Both the position numbers and the translations under genes were made by a program. Below the pieces are notes generated by a model, which had not been told where the DNA came from, searched no databases, and saw nothing but the letters and a program-made list of their open reading frames with translations. From contig NZ_CP022098.1 in assembly GCF_002305875.1 (NCBI RefSeq), positions 11,160,001-11,224,000 on the forward strand: a DNA stretch of 64,000 bases. Reading direction: 5' to 3'. Every line of letters begins with the position of its first letter. Position 1 is the stretch's first letter. Positions 18,053-27,320 of this stretch are shown in pieces. This DNA is from Cystobacter fuscus. GTDB taxonomy: Bacteria; Myxococcota; Myxococcia; Myxococcales; Myxococcaceae.

Positions 18053-19651
18053 TCAAGGGGGCGTCGTGATGCGGCAGATGTCCGACACCTCCAGCCCTCG
18101 CGCCCGTGCCCAGTCGAGCAGCGCGGCGTCCGCACGGAACACGGGCTCCATCGCCCAGCCCGGCGGCACGTTGCCGGAGTAGCCATTGATGGTGGGAACG
18201 CCCCGCTCGAGGGCGGCCCACATCGCGTCGATCTGATACTTCCACGAGGGCGCGCGCTCCTCGGCCGGGCCGTAGAAGAAGCTCTGGCAGCCAGGCCCCA
18301 CCCGTGCCGCCAACCGTTGCACGTCCGCGCGCGCCGCCACCGGGTCGAAGGTGCTCCCATTCACGCCCTGCTCGAGCAGACACACCCCGCCCAGCACCAG
18401 CACCCCCCACGCCCTGCCCTCGCGCGACAGACGCGACAGGAAGAGGGCCAGCCCCACGGAGGCCGGCAGCAACAACCAGATGCCCATCCGACAGACGGCC
18501 CGGATCGCGCTGGCGCCCGGGACGCCGTGGAACACCAGCCACCAGGGCGTGAACCCCCCCCGGTAGCGCGTGGCGATCAGGACGGTGACGAGCACCCCCC
18601 CCAGCAGCAGCCTCACGGCCGCGCGCTCCCGGGCGCGCCACAGCCCCGCCCCCGCCAGCACCAGCGTCAGCACGCCCACTCCCACCCGGTGCTCCCCCTC
18701 CACGGGAAGGCGCGTGAAGGACTTCAGCCCGCCCATCCAGCCGTAGAGCCAGCTCGTGTCGCCCATGTGGAACCAGGTGGCGAAGCGCGGCACCATGCCT
18801 TCCGCCTCGCCGAAGGAGCGCGGCCCCACCTCCCGCATCGCCGCCAGGCTGTGCTGGACGATGGGCAGCAGGGCCACCAGCCCCACCACGCCCCACAGCA
18901 GGAGCACCGGCCCATGCACACGCAAGCCCCGCCACAGCCGGGCGCGGGTGTCGGAGAAGCCGAGCGCGACGAGCCCGGTCAAGGCGAGGAAGAAGCCCAG
19001 GAACCAGCCCCAGTAGAAGCCGGCATAGAGCTGCGCCACGCAGGAGGCCACCAGCAGCGCGCCCCATGCGGCTCCCGCCCGGCGCGACGTCTCGGGGCGA
19101 GTCAGGGCGAGCAGCGCCCCCACCGCGAGCACGCTGTAGAACTGCGGCAGCAACTGGGGGTGGTTGGTCTGATGGATGCGCGAGGCCCCCGCGGCGAAGA
19201 GCACCGCGCCCACCATCGCCGCGATCGCGGACGCTCCGAACCCCCGGCGCAGGAGCCACAGGGCCGCCAGGAAGTTGAGCGAGGTGACGGTGAACTCCCA
19301 GAACTGGAAGGCCGTGTCGGGCGGCAGGCCCACGGCACGCCAGAGCGCGTACAACGGCAGCACGCCCAGCAGCGGATCCGAGTAGGCGATGGTGTTGGTG
19401 GCCGGGTGGAAGAAGGGCGCGTCCCAGAAGCGCGCGTGCGCGGCGTCCCCACGCAGGTAGCGGAAGCCATGCTCGAGGACGTAGTGCACGAAGCGCGCGT
19501 CGCCCTCGTCCCCCTGGGTGAGCCGCAGGCCCGACAGCCACACCGCATGGTGCGCCAGCAGCAACGCCAACACCCAGCCCACGAGCCCCCAGAGCAGCGG
19601 GGAGTTCCAGCGGGAAGGAGCTTCAACGGGGCGCGGGACGGGAGTCGACAT
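18053..19651 (-). CDS. Polytopic membrane protein, possible GT-C-type glycosyltransferase
   Basis: 532 residues from the ATG at 19651. About ten to twelve hydrophobic segments fill most of the protein, with a short soluble tail (about 455-532). After the first membrane helix there is an acidic loop (LTQGDEGDARFVHYVLEHG), as in membrane glycosyltransferases of the GT-C type that use lipid-linked sugars. No PMT or ArnT signature can be confirmed by eye, so the function stays open. It is convergent with the histidine kinase, 14 bases apart. Confidence 0.7.
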   Translation of the reverse strand: MSTPVPRPVEAPSRWNSPLLWGLVGWVLALLLAHHAVWLSGLRLTQGDEGDARFVHYVLEHGFRYLRGDAAHARFWDAPFFHPATNTIAYSDPLLGVLPLYALWRAVGLPPDTAFQFWEFTVTSLNFLAALWLLRRGFGASAIAAMVGAVLFAAGASRIHQTNHPQLLPQFYSVLAVGALLALTRPETSRRAGAAWGALLVASCVAQLYAGFYWGWFLGFFLALTGLVALGFSDTRARLWRGLRVHGPVLLLWGVVGLVALLPIVQHSLAAMREVGPRSFGEAEGMVPRFATWFHMGDTSWLYGWMGGLKSFTRLPVEGEHRVGVGVLTLVLAGAGLWRARERAAVRLLLGGVLVTVLIATRYRGGFTPWWLVFHGVPGASAIRAVCRMGIWLLLPASVGLALFLSRLSREGRAWGVLVLGGVCLLEQGVNGSTFDPVAARADVQRLAARVGPGCQSFFYGPAEERAPSWKYQIDAMWAALERGVPTINGYSGNVPPGWAMEPVFRADAALLDWARARGLEVSDICRITTPP

Positions 19652-20064
19652 GGCGGGTGCGCACACCGTTAGCACCTTCGGGGGCCCTCGCGGGCTACTT
19701 CAGCGACAAATTCCGCATGACCCCAGCGCCTTCGTGACAGGGATTGGCGGCCAGTCCAGAACCGTCTGGGTTTACGAGGAAGCGGTAGTTTTCCCGCATC
19801 GGAACTGTCATTCCGGGGGTGCGCGTGAAATCAGCCGGGAGTGCCGTGATTCGTCACAGGGTCCGACGAAAAGAGGCACTCCGTCCCCCGACCTTCAGGA
19901 GGAAGTGAATGCTCCTCCGAGGAGGCTGGCTGCTCGCCTGCTCTGGCACGGCTCATGATGAAGAGGCCCGCCGGCACACGAAGTCCGACCCCCTGAAGAG
20001 ACGCGGTCGGTGACCGCGCGGGATTCGTGTCGCCGAAAGCACCTCCACACAGGAGTCATCAACG
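19652..20064. other. Intergenic region without supported gene
   Basis: About 410 bases between two divergent genes. No frame has convincing coding character. An ACAGGAGTC site for the RCC1 gene lies at its right end. No clear hairpin or operator was found. Confidence 0.5.
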
Positions 20065-21414
20065 ATGAGACAAGGATTGAGCCGATGGCAGCCCCTGCTG
20101 CTGTCCTGGCTGGGCATCATGGAATGGGCGGGGAGCGCGAAGGCGGAGGGCGGAGCAACCTCCCCCGCCGTCGTGGAGCAGAGAGCGAGGCATGGCAGGA
20201 TTTCGATGGGAAGCTCCCACGCGCTGGCGGTGACGGCGAATGGAACCGTGAAGACCTGGGGTATCAACTCTATCACCACCGATACGCTCGAGGTGGGAGC
20301 CAGCGCGAGTCAAATCTGGTCCGTGGCGGTGGATCGCCTCTCGGGCATCACCTCGGTCAGCGCGGGCCATGAGCACAGTCTGGCATTGCATCAGGATGGG
20401 ACGGTCTGGCTCTGGTACGGCAACAGCCCCGCCCAACCCCCGGCTGGCCCCTCCGGCCATCTGGCCCCCGTCCGCATCACCTCCCTGACGAACGCGACGG
20501 CGGTCGCGGCCGGAAATTCCTTCTCGGTGGTACTCCGCCAGGATGGAACCGTCTGGGCATGGGGGAGCAACTCCCACGGCCAGCTCGGCGATGGCACCAC
20601 CCTCGACCGGCACGCGCCGGTGCAGGTGCAGGGCCTCACGAACGTGGTGGCCATCTCGGCCAGCTCCGGTGAGCACAGTCTGGCCTTGCGCCAGGATGGG
20701 AGCGTCTGGGCCTGGGGCGCCAATGGGTCCGGCCAGGTGAAGGGAAGCAATCCGGCCACCGTGCTCACCACGCCGACGCAGGTCGAGGGACTCTCCGACG
20801 TGGTGGCCATCTCCGCGCGGGACGAACAGGTGCTGGCGCTGCGGCAGGATGGCTCGCTGTGGGGTTGGGGCAACAATGACCAGGGCACGTTGGCAACCGG
20901 CTCGGATGTGCGGCTGACGCCCGTGCTCCTGGGCGGACTGAGTCACGTGACCGCCCTGAGGGCCAGCAACTCGCACGTGCTGGCCCGACGCCAGGATGGG
21001 ACCGTGTGGTCCTGGGGCGACAACGCCCAGGGCCAGCTCGGAGATGCCACGGCCTACGTCCGTGAGACCCCCACCCAGGTGCCGGGTCTGACAGACGTAG
21101 CGGCCCTCGGAGCTGGCACCTACCACGCGATGGCGGTGTGCACGGATGGCTCCGTGTGGACCTGGGGATACAACCCCTATGGTCAACTCGGGGATGGAAC
21201 GCTGCTGAACCGGACCACGCCGGCGCCCGTGGCTGGCCTCCAGGGAGTGACGGCCGTATCGACCGGCAGTGACCTGGCCTTCGCCCTGCTCGCCAATGGG
21301 GAAGTCCATGGCTGGGGGGCGAACAGAAGCTCGCGGCTCGGGGATGGCTGGGCCTCCACGCACGCCATTCCTGGCAACGTGCTGCCGCCCGCCAGCATTC
21401 AAGTGACGCCGTAG
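20065..21414 (+). CDS. Secreted RCC1-repeat (beta-propeller) protein
   Basis: 449 residues with an N-terminal signal peptide (cleavage near AGSAKA, residue 27). The rest consists of about seven repeats of roughly 50 residues. Each carries the RCC1 pattern of HSLALRQDGxVWxWGxNxxGQLGDG, for example QDGTVWAWGSNSHGQLGDG and TDGSVWTWGYNPYGQLGDG. Such repeats fold into a seven-bladed propeller used as a binding surface. Bacterial secreted members are abundant in myxobacteria and their ligands are unknown. The gene stands alone, with AGGAG 10 bases before the start. Confidence 0.92.
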   Translation: MRQGLSRWQPLLLSWLGIMEWAGSAKAEGGATSPAVVEQRARHGRISMGSSHALAVTANGTVKTWGINSITTDTLEVGASASQIWSVAVDRLSGITSVSAGHEHSLALHQDGTVWLWYGNSPAQPPAGPSGHLAPVRITSLTNATAVAAGNSFSVVLRQDGTVWAWGSNSHGQLGDGTTLDRHAPVQVQGLTNVVAISASSGEHSLALRQDGSVWAWGANGSGQVKGSNPATVLTTPTQVEGLSDVVAISARDEQVLALRQDGSLWGWGNNDQGTLATGSDVRLTPVLLGGLSHVTALRASNSHVLARRQDGTVWSWGDNAQGQLGDATAYVRETPTQVPGLTDVAALGAGTYHAMAVCTDGSVWTWGYNPYGQLGDGTLLNRTTPAPVAGLQGVTAVSTGSDLAFALLANGEVHGWGANRSSRLGDGWASTHAIPGNVLPPASIQVTP

Positions 21415-21458
21415 TCAGGGCTGGACAATTTCCCGGGCTTGGGATGATGGGAGTCCGC

Positions 21459-22781
21459 ATGGAGACCCAGGATCCCGAGCCCATCTTCCCGCAGGAACTG
21501 CGAGACGCCTGGCCCGCGCTCTCCCGCGATGAGCGGGTGGAGAGCTTCAAGCTGGTGCCCCACGCCACCGCGGACGACTTCTTCCTGTCGCTCTCCGCGC
21601 AGGAGCAGGCGGACCTCATCCTCGCGCTCGGGCCGGGGGAGCGGCGCACCTGGCTGCGGCTGCTCGCCCCGGATGACGCCGTGGACGTCATCCAGGCCAC
21701 CCCGCCCGCTACCCGCGACGCCCTCCTGCGCGAGTTGGACGACACCACGCGCCGCGAGGTGCATGCCCTGCTCGCCTACGCCGAGGACAACGCGGGTGGA
21801 TTGATGAATCCCCGCTTCGCGCGCGTGCGGCCGGAGATGACCATCGACGAGGCCATCAGCTACCTGCGCCGGCAGACGCGCGAGAAGGTGGAGACCGTCT
21901 ATTACGCCTACGTGTTGGATCCCCAGCAGCACCTGCTCGGCGTGGTGTCCCTGCGCCAGCTCTTCCAGTCCGCCCCCGACAAGCGCGTGGAAGACGTGAT
22001 GAGCCGCGACCTCGTCACCGTCTCCGAGGACACGGATCAAGAGGCGGTGAGCCGCCTGTTCGCCTCGCAGTCGCTCATGGCCATCCCCGTGGTGGACGCC
22101 GAGCGGCGCATGAAGGGCATCGTCACCGTGGACGACATCGTCCAGGTGGTGCAGGAGGAGGCCACCGAGGACATCCAGAAGGTGGGCGGCATGGAGGCCC
22201 TGGACGCGCCCTACTTCGAGGTGAGCTTCCCCTCCATGCTCAAGAAGCGCGCCGGGTGGCTGCTCGTGCTGTTCCTCGGCGAGATGCTCACCGCCACCGC
22301 CATGGGCTACTTCGAGGAAGAAATCGCCCGCGCCGTGGTGCTCGCGCTCTTCGTGCCCCTCATCATCAGCTCCGGAGGCAACTCGGGCAGCCAGGCCACC
22401 ACGCTCATCATCCGCTCGCTCGCGCTCAACGAGGTGCGGCTGCGCGATGGGTGGCGCGTGGCCCGACGCGAGGTGCTCGCCGGCGTGGCCCTGGGCGCCA
22501 TCCTCGGCGGGGTTGGCATCGTGCGCATCCTCGTGTGGCAGCACTTCTTCGGCTCCTACGGAGAGCACGCCGTCCTGGTGGCCCTCACCGTGGGCCTGTC
22601 CCTCGTGGGGGTGGTGACGTGGGGAACCCTCTCCGGCTCCATGCTCCCCTTCGCCCTGCGCCGCCTGGGGTTCGACCCGGCAAGCGCCTCGGCCCCCTTC
22701 GTGGCCACCCTCGTGGACGTCTCCGGACTTGTCATCTACTTCACCGTGGCCAGTCTCCTGCTGCGAGGAACCCTGCTCTGA
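21459..22781 (+). CDS. mgtE: Magnesium transporter MgtE
   Basis: 440 residues. I take the ATG at 21459 because GGGAG lies 5 bases before it; the ATG at 21444 is an alternative. Layout matches MgtE: a helical N-domain (about 1-120, LSAQEQADLILALGPGERR), two CBS motifs (about 125-240, VEDVMSRDLVTVSED and IPVVDAERRMKGIVTVDD), then five membrane helices. The pore-region motif is SSGGNSGSQATTLIIRSLAL. MgtE is a Mg2+-gated channel whose cytosolic domains close the pore when Mg2+ is high. The next gene (P450) starts 39 bases later and may be cotranscribed. Confidence 0.93.
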   Translation: METQDPEPIFPQELRDAWPALSRDERVESFKLVPHATADDFFLSLSAQEQADLILALGPGERRTWLRLLAPDDAVDVIQATPPATRDALLRELDDTTRREVHALLAYAEDNAGGLMNPRFARVRPEMTIDEAISYLRRQTREKVETVYYAYVLDPQQHLLGVVSLRQLFQSAPDKRVEDVMSRDLVTVSEDTDQEAVSRLFASQSLMAIPVVDAERRMKGIVTVDDIVQVVQEEATEDIQKVGGMEALDAPYFEVSFPSMLKKRAGWLLVLFLGEMLTATAMGYFEEEIARAVVLALFVPLIISSGGNSGSQATTLIIRSLALNEVRLRDGWRVARREVLAGVALGAILGGVGIVRILVWQHFFGSYGEHAVLVALTVGLSLVGVVTWGTLSGSMLPFALRRLGFDPASASAPFVATLVDVSGLVIYFTVASLLLRGTLL

Positions 22782-22820
22782 CGCTATCCAGGGTGGTTCC
22801 TACCCCCGGAGGACACATCC

Positions 22821-24032
22821 ATGAGCACGAGCACCCTCACCAGTGAGCTGTGGGCCCCCCAGACCCGCACCAACCCCCTGCCCTTCTACGCACGCATCCG
22901 CCAAGAAGCCCCCGTCGTGCGGATGATCGATCCGTACTTCCAGACGCCCGTGTGGATCGTCACCCGCTACAAGGAGGCCGTGGAGCTGCTGAGGGACAAC
23001 CGCTTCACCAAGGATCAGGACAAGCTGCCCGAGAACTCGCCGTCACGGCGCATGCGCATCGACTCGCTGGCGGCCATCAACCAGCACATGCTCTCGGCGG
23101 ACCCGCCGGACCACACGCGCCTGCGCACCATCGTCTCCAAGGCCTTCACCCCACGCCGCGTGGAGGAGCTGCGCCCGCGCGTCACCGCCATCGCCCAGCG
23201 CCTGCTGGATGAAGCCTGGCCCCAGGGCAGCATGGATCTGCTCGACTCCTTCGCCTTCCCCCTGCCCGTGACGGTCATCGCCGAGATGCTCGGCGTGCCC
23301 GCGGAGGACCAGGACCAGTTCCGCGAGTGGACGAACATCATCATCAACCCGCCGGTCAACGGCGACGTGGGGCCCCTGCAGAAGGCCGGCATGCAGTTCC
23401 TCCAGTACTTCCAGCAGCTCATGGCCCGGCGCCGGGCCGAGCCGCGCGATGATCTGCTCACCGCGCTCATGACGGCGGAGGAGCAGGGAGACCGGCTGTC
23501 GCCTACGGAGCTCGTCAGCATGCTGTTCCTGCTGCTGGTGGCCGGCCACGAGACGACGGTGAACCTCATGGGCAACGGCGTCTGGGCGCTGCTCAAGCAC
23601 CCCGAGCAGCTCGAGCGGCTGCGCGCCAATCCCGCCCTCATCGATTCCGCGGTGGAGGAGATGCTGCGCTACCGCGGCCCGGTGGAGACCACCACCTACC
23701 GCTGGGCGCTCCAGGACACCGAGCTGTACGGCCAGGTGATTCCCGCGGGAGAGGCGGTGCTCGCCTCGCTGATGGCGGCCGATCATGATCCGGCGCAGTT
23801 CCCCGAGCCCGAGCGCTTCGACATCACCCGCGAGCCCAACCGGCACATCGCCTTCGGCTTCGGCATCCACTTCTGCCTGGGCGCGCCCCTGGCCCGGCTC
23901 GAGGCCACCGTCGCCCTCAACCTGCTGCTCGAGCGCATGCCGCGCCTGCGCCTGGCGGTGGACGAGCGCGAGCTGCGCTGGCGCGAGGGCATCCTCGTGA
24001 ACGGCCTGCAGCGCCTGCCCGTGGCCTTCTGA
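22821..24032 (+). CDS. Cytochrome P450
   Basis: 403 residues, typical for a soluble bacterial P450. The I-helix oxygen-activating motif is AGHETTVNLMGNG, the ExxR pair is in EEMLRYRGP, and the haem-ligand loop FGFGIHFCLGAPLAR places the Cys at residue 352. CCGGAGGAC precedes the start. Electrons should come from a ferredoxin and reductase, neither encoded nearby. The sequence resembles the CYP107-like group that hydroxylates natural products or xenobiotics, but substrate and subfamily cannot be set here. No biosynthetic cluster adjoins it. Confidence 0.95.
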   Translation: MSTSTLTSELWAPQTRTNPLPFYARIRQEAPVVRMIDPYFQTPVWIVTRYKEAVELLRDNRFTKDQDKLPENSPSRRMRIDSLAAINQHMLSADPPDHTRLRTIVSKAFTPRRVEELRPRVTAIAQRLLDEAWPQGSMDLLDSFAFPLPVTVIAEMLGVPAEDQDQFREWTNIIINPPVNGDVGPLQKAGMQFLQYFQQLMARRRAEPRDDLLTALMTAEEQGDRLSPTELVSMLFLLLVAGHETTVNLMGNGVWALLKHPEQLERLRANPALIDSAVEEMLRYRGPVETTTYRWALQDTELYGQVIPAGEAVLASLMAADHDPAQFPEPERFDITREPNRHIAFGFGIHFCLGAPLARLEATVALNLLLERMPRLRLAVDERELRWREGILVNGLQRLPVAF

Positions 24033-24073
24033 GCGCTCGGCCCCGCGCGTTCATGACAGGATGGACGACGCGT

Positions 24074-24976
24074 ATGTCCATCCCCTGTCCCTACTGCCAG
24101 CACCCCTTCCCGCCCGGCGCCCAGTCCTGTCCGGGCTGCGGCGCCTCCCTGCTGCTCGAAGCCGTCCCGGGCGGCACCCAGCCCGTGTGCGCCGTGCACC
24201 CCACGCTGCGCGGGCTCGGCACCTGCTCCCGCTGTGGCACGTTCGCCTGTGCCCGGTGTCTGCGGGCCGGTCCCCAGGGAGAAACGCTCTGCGTCCGCTG
24301 CCACCAGTTGGAGCCGGACGCGCCCCTGCCGTGGGACCAGCGCGAGGAGCTGGGCATGTGGCGCGCCTTCTGGAAGACGCTCGGCCAGGTGCTCCTCCAC
24401 CCGGGCTGCTTCTCCCAGGCCCGCGCCGAGGGCCGCACGAGCGACTCCCTGCTGTTCACACTGCTGTGCTCGCTGCCCGCCTGCTTCATGACGGGCCTCA
24501 CCTACATGCTCATCTTCACCGCCATGCCGTGGATGATGGAGGCCCTCCCGGACCCGAACCCGTCCACGGGCGATGGCTCCGGACTGGCGTTCATGCGCTG
24601 GATGGGGGTGGGCATGTTCGTGGCCACCACGCTGCTCGGGCCCCCGCTGTCCGTGCTCATGACCCTGATGGGCGCGGGCGTGGATCACCTCGTGCTGCGC
24701 GCGGGCGGCGTCACCCGGCCCTTCAACGTCACGCTGCGCGCCCACTCGCTCTCCGAGGCCGCCTGGGCGCTGGGGATCGTGCCCCTCATCGGCACGCAGG
24801 TGGCCCCCGTCTGGGCGCTGGTGTCGCGCTTCTTCGCCTACCGCGGACTGCACCGCACGACGACCGGCACGGCGCTCGCCGGGACACTGCTCGCGCCCCT
24901 GGCCACCTGCTGCCTGTGCGGCGGAGGCTATATGGCCCTGATGCTCGCCATCTTCGGCCTCGCCGCCCAGAAGTAG
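24074..24976 (+). CDS. Zinc-ribbon and Yip1-domain membrane protein
   Basis: 300 residues from the ATG at 24074 (AGGATGG upstream); 24053 is an alternative start. The first 80 residues bind metal in two ways. There is a zinc ribbon (CPYCQ ... CPGCG) and then a B-box-like set (CAVHP ... CSRCGTFACARC ... CVRCH). After a linker with HPGCFSQAR, four to five membrane helices (about 125-300) follow the Yip1 pattern. In bacteria this combination is common in myxobacteria but has no known role. The end is convergent with the unknown gene that follows, 21 bases away. Confidence 0.78.
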   Translation: MSIPCPYCQHPFPPGAQSCPGCGASLLLEAVPGGTQPVCAVHPTLRGLGTCSRCGTFACARCLRAGPQGETLCVRCHQLEPDAPLPWDQREELGMWRAFWKTLGQVLLHPGCFSQARAEGRTSDSLLFTLLCSLPACFMTGLTYMLIFTAMPWMMEALPDPNPSTGDGSGLAFMRWMGVGMFVATTLLGPPLSVLMTLMGAGVDHLVLRAGGVTRPFNVTLRAHSLSEAAWALGIVPLIGTQVAPVWALVSRFFAYRGLHRTTTGTALAGTLLAPLATCCLCGGGYMALMLAIFGLAAQK

Positions 24977-24997
24977 GTGACGCGGAGCGGGAGGGGC

Positions 24998-26839
24998 TCA
25001 GGGCACCGAGCCCGCCGCGGTGGCCTGGGAGGCCCCCGCCGAGAAGCCCAGCACCGGCAGGGGCAGGCCCACGCCGAAGAAGAGGTAGCCCCGGTCGCGG
25101 AACACGTTGTAGCCGTAGCCCACCTGCACGAAGTCCCGGAAGAGCGCGAGCGTCACGGCGGCGCCCAGCTCGGGCGTGCCATCCTTGTCGAAGTCCAGCG
25201 CGGACAGGTTGGCGCCAATCCCGGGCGTCAGCACGTTGTTCCAGAAGCCGCTCGTGCGCGAGGCGCTCTTGAAGAGCACGCTGTAGGCGGGAGCCACCTG
25301 GAAGCGGCTGGTGGAGGAGCCCCCCATGTCCCGGGGCTGCTGGGCGAAGATGAGGCCCACCACCGTCTCCAGGTGCACGAGCACCCGCTGCATCTGCAGG
25401 TGCCGCACCTCCAGCTCCTGGGCGGGGCGCTCGCCGCGCCGCAGGGCGAACTTGAGCACCACGGTGTCTCCCTCCGCGCGCCGTCCCGCGTCCGCCAGAT
25501 CCAGGGTGGTGCGCTCGGGGAGCTCCTCCAGGGCGAGCCGGAGCACCTGCGCGCCCAGCTCCAGCGCCGCGGTATGGGTGGACTGCGCGCCCGCGAGCGT
25601 CTGGAACACGGACGTCAGCGTCTGGAGCACGGAGCCCACGTCGGTGGTGAAGGTCTGACGGCACTCGGTGAGCTGCTTGAGCAGCCGCTTGCCCACCTCG
25701 TCCAGGCCCGCGGCCTGGGCGTTGAGCGCGGTGAGGAGCACGGAGAACTGCTCGACGCTCTGGCGGGTGCGCCGCGCCGCCTCGTCCAGGTCCTCGTTGG
25801 TGCCGATGAGGAAGTCCGCCGAGGAGGTCGTGCTGGGGGGCGCGCGGTACTTCGCCGCGAGCCCATCCATGAAGGCGCCGTAGGACTCGAGCTGGGCCCG
25901 GGTGGCCTCCGCCGTCGTCCGGAGCCGCTGGGTGGTGGGATCCGTTCCCCGCAGGAAGGCGTCCAACTGCTCGCGCAGCGCGACGACACACCCGCGCGTG
26001 CTGGAGAAGAGCTGGGCGAGCCGCTCCCGCGCCTCGGGCCCGAGCGCCCCGGAGAAGCGGCGCGACTGGATGTCGCGCGCGAGCTGATCGGCCTGGCGCA
26101 GCTGCGCCTTCTGCTCCTCGGTGAGGAGGATCTTGAAGCGCTCGATGTCCACGCGGCCCTGGGGCTCGTAGGTGTCGAAGTTGGGCAGGTGGATGGGACG
26201 GCTGCCCTCCCCCCGCGTCGTCACCCAGACGCCCATCTGCACCGAGACGCCCTCCTGACGCAGCACCTCCTCCAGCTCGCCGCGCAACCGCCGCGCCTCG
26301 TCCGTGCCCACCTGGGTGATGGTCGCGTAGAGCTGCTCGATGGAGGCCCCCGCGTTGCGCTCCAGGGCGACGTTGAGGGACTCGCGCAGCCGGGCACGCC
26401 GGGGGTCTCCGCCGGACAGGGAGCGATTGGCGTACTCCATGACCTGGAGCGAGGACCTTCCCCACTGGCGATAGGCCTCCTGCAGCTTCGCGTTCGCCGC
26501 GGGCGTCCCCCCCTCCCGGGCCCACTCCGACAGCGCGTCCTCCAGGGGCTTGAGGCCCGCCCCCGCCCCCTCGTTCAAGAAGGACTGGAGCTGGAGCAGA
26601 TCCTGGATGAGCTCCTGGCTGGAGGTGCCCGGCGCCGAGGCCCGGATGCGCTCGAGCAGCGCGGCGCGGTCCACCCCGATGTTCAACGTGCTGCTGATGT
26701 CGACGATGGCGACCCCCGGCCCCGCCACGTGGGAGGCCCCGTCGAGATCCCTCTCCTCGATGCGCAGCAGGGTCTGCGCCGGGGCCGACGCCGCGCCCAG
26801 GGACACCGTCAGGGCCCACGCCCGGAGCAGCGCCCTCAT
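24998..26839 (-). CDS. Exported helical protein of unknown function
   Basis: 613 residues. A signal peptide (residues 1-22, cleavage near SAPAQ) is followed by a long, mainly helical body rich in Leu, Ala, Arg and Glu with probable coiled coils. The last ~90 residues alternate hydrophobic and aromatic residues (FVQVGYGYNVFRDRGYLFFGVG), like strands of an outer-membrane barrel. No family is recognised. Its ATG overlaps the stop of the small upstream gene (ATGA). The pair lies just behind the VWA gene on the same strand and may belong to that operon. A role in the cell envelope is inferred from signal and context only. Confidence 0.7.
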   Translation of the reverse strand: MRALLRAWALTVSLGAASAPAQTLLRIEERDLDGASHVAGPGVAIVDISSTLNIGVDRAALLERIRASAPGTSSQELIQDLLQLQSFLNEGAGAGLKPLEDALSEWAREGGTPAANAKLQEAYRQWGRSSLQVMEYANRSLSGGDPRRARLRESLNVALERNAGASIEQLYATITQVGTDEARRLRGELEEVLRQEGVSVQMGVWVTTRGEGSRPIHLPNFDTYEPQGRVDIERFKILLTEEQKAQLRQADQLARDIQSRRFSGALGPEARERLAQLFSSTRGCVVALREQLDAFLRGTDPTTQRLRTTAEATRAQLESYGAFMDGLAAKYRAPPSTTSSADFLIGTNEDLDEAARRTRQSVEQFSVLLTALNAQAAGLDEVGKRLLKQLTECRQTFTTDVGSVLQTLTSVFQTLAGAQSTHTAALELGAQVLRLALEELPERTTLDLADAGRRAEGDTVVLKFALRRGERPAQELEVRHLQMQRVLVHLETVVGLIFAQQPRDMGGSSTSRFQVAPAYSVLFKSASRTSGFWNNVLTPGIGANLSALDFDKDGTPELGAAVTLALFRDFVQVGYGYNVFRDRGYLFFGVGLPLPVLGFSAGASQATAAGSVP

Positions 26840-27231
26840 GGCAGCACTTCCGCGCGCATGTAGGCCAGGTTCACCCGGAAGTTGTCCGCCGTCTCGCTCG
26901 AGGAGATGACGTCCTGGATGGCGTCCCCCAGCGACAGGACGAAGGCGCGCGCCTCCCCACCGAGCACCGCCTGCTTCAGCCCCGCCGTGCTCTCCTTGAG
27001 CTGGGCGATGTCGGCCTCGATGGCCGACAGGTCCCGCGCCCAGATGACCCAGCGCGGCTGGTGTTCCGTTCCCGCGAACATCCCCGCCTTGGACACCAGC
27101 GCCTCCCGATCGGGACCGCTCCCCAGCACGACGAAGAGGACATGGGGCCGATCATGCACCCACTGGCGGAAGAGATGGCTCGCCGCCTGCGCGTCGTCGA
27201 GCGGCAGGACGGTGGTCTTGCGGAACTCCAT
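26836..27231 (-). CDS. Small conserved-looking protein of unknown function
   Basis: 131 residues, soluble, without signal peptide. A hydrophobic strand HVLFVVLGSGPDREALV and a helix around 75-95 (LSAIEADIAQLKEST) suggest an alpha/beta domain. No motif was recognised. It overlaps the next gene by four bases (ATGA) and lies 89 bases behind the VWA gene. This spacing and orientation suggest it is cotranscribed with the exported protein and perhaps with the whole MoxR/VWA locus. Confidence 0.65.
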   Translation of the reverse strand: MEFRKTTVLPLDDAQAASHLFRQWVHDRPHVLFVVLGSGPDREALVSKAGMFAGTEHQPRWVIWARDLSAIEADIAQLKESTAGLKQAVLGGEARAFVLSLGDAIQDVISSSETADNFRVNLAYMRAEVLP

Positions 27232-27320
27232 GGCGTGTTCCCTTCGGTGAATGAACGGCCAGGGAAGACTCTACCGCCAGCCACCCCGACATTTCCCACC
27301 GGGCTCCCCCTTCCAGGGCC

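Noticed and set aside
24977-26863. Plus-strand 628-codon frame opposite the exported helical protein
   Set aside because: Composition and lack of start site mark it as the shadow of the minus-strand gene, which has a signal peptide and overlaps its neighbour as expected for an operon.
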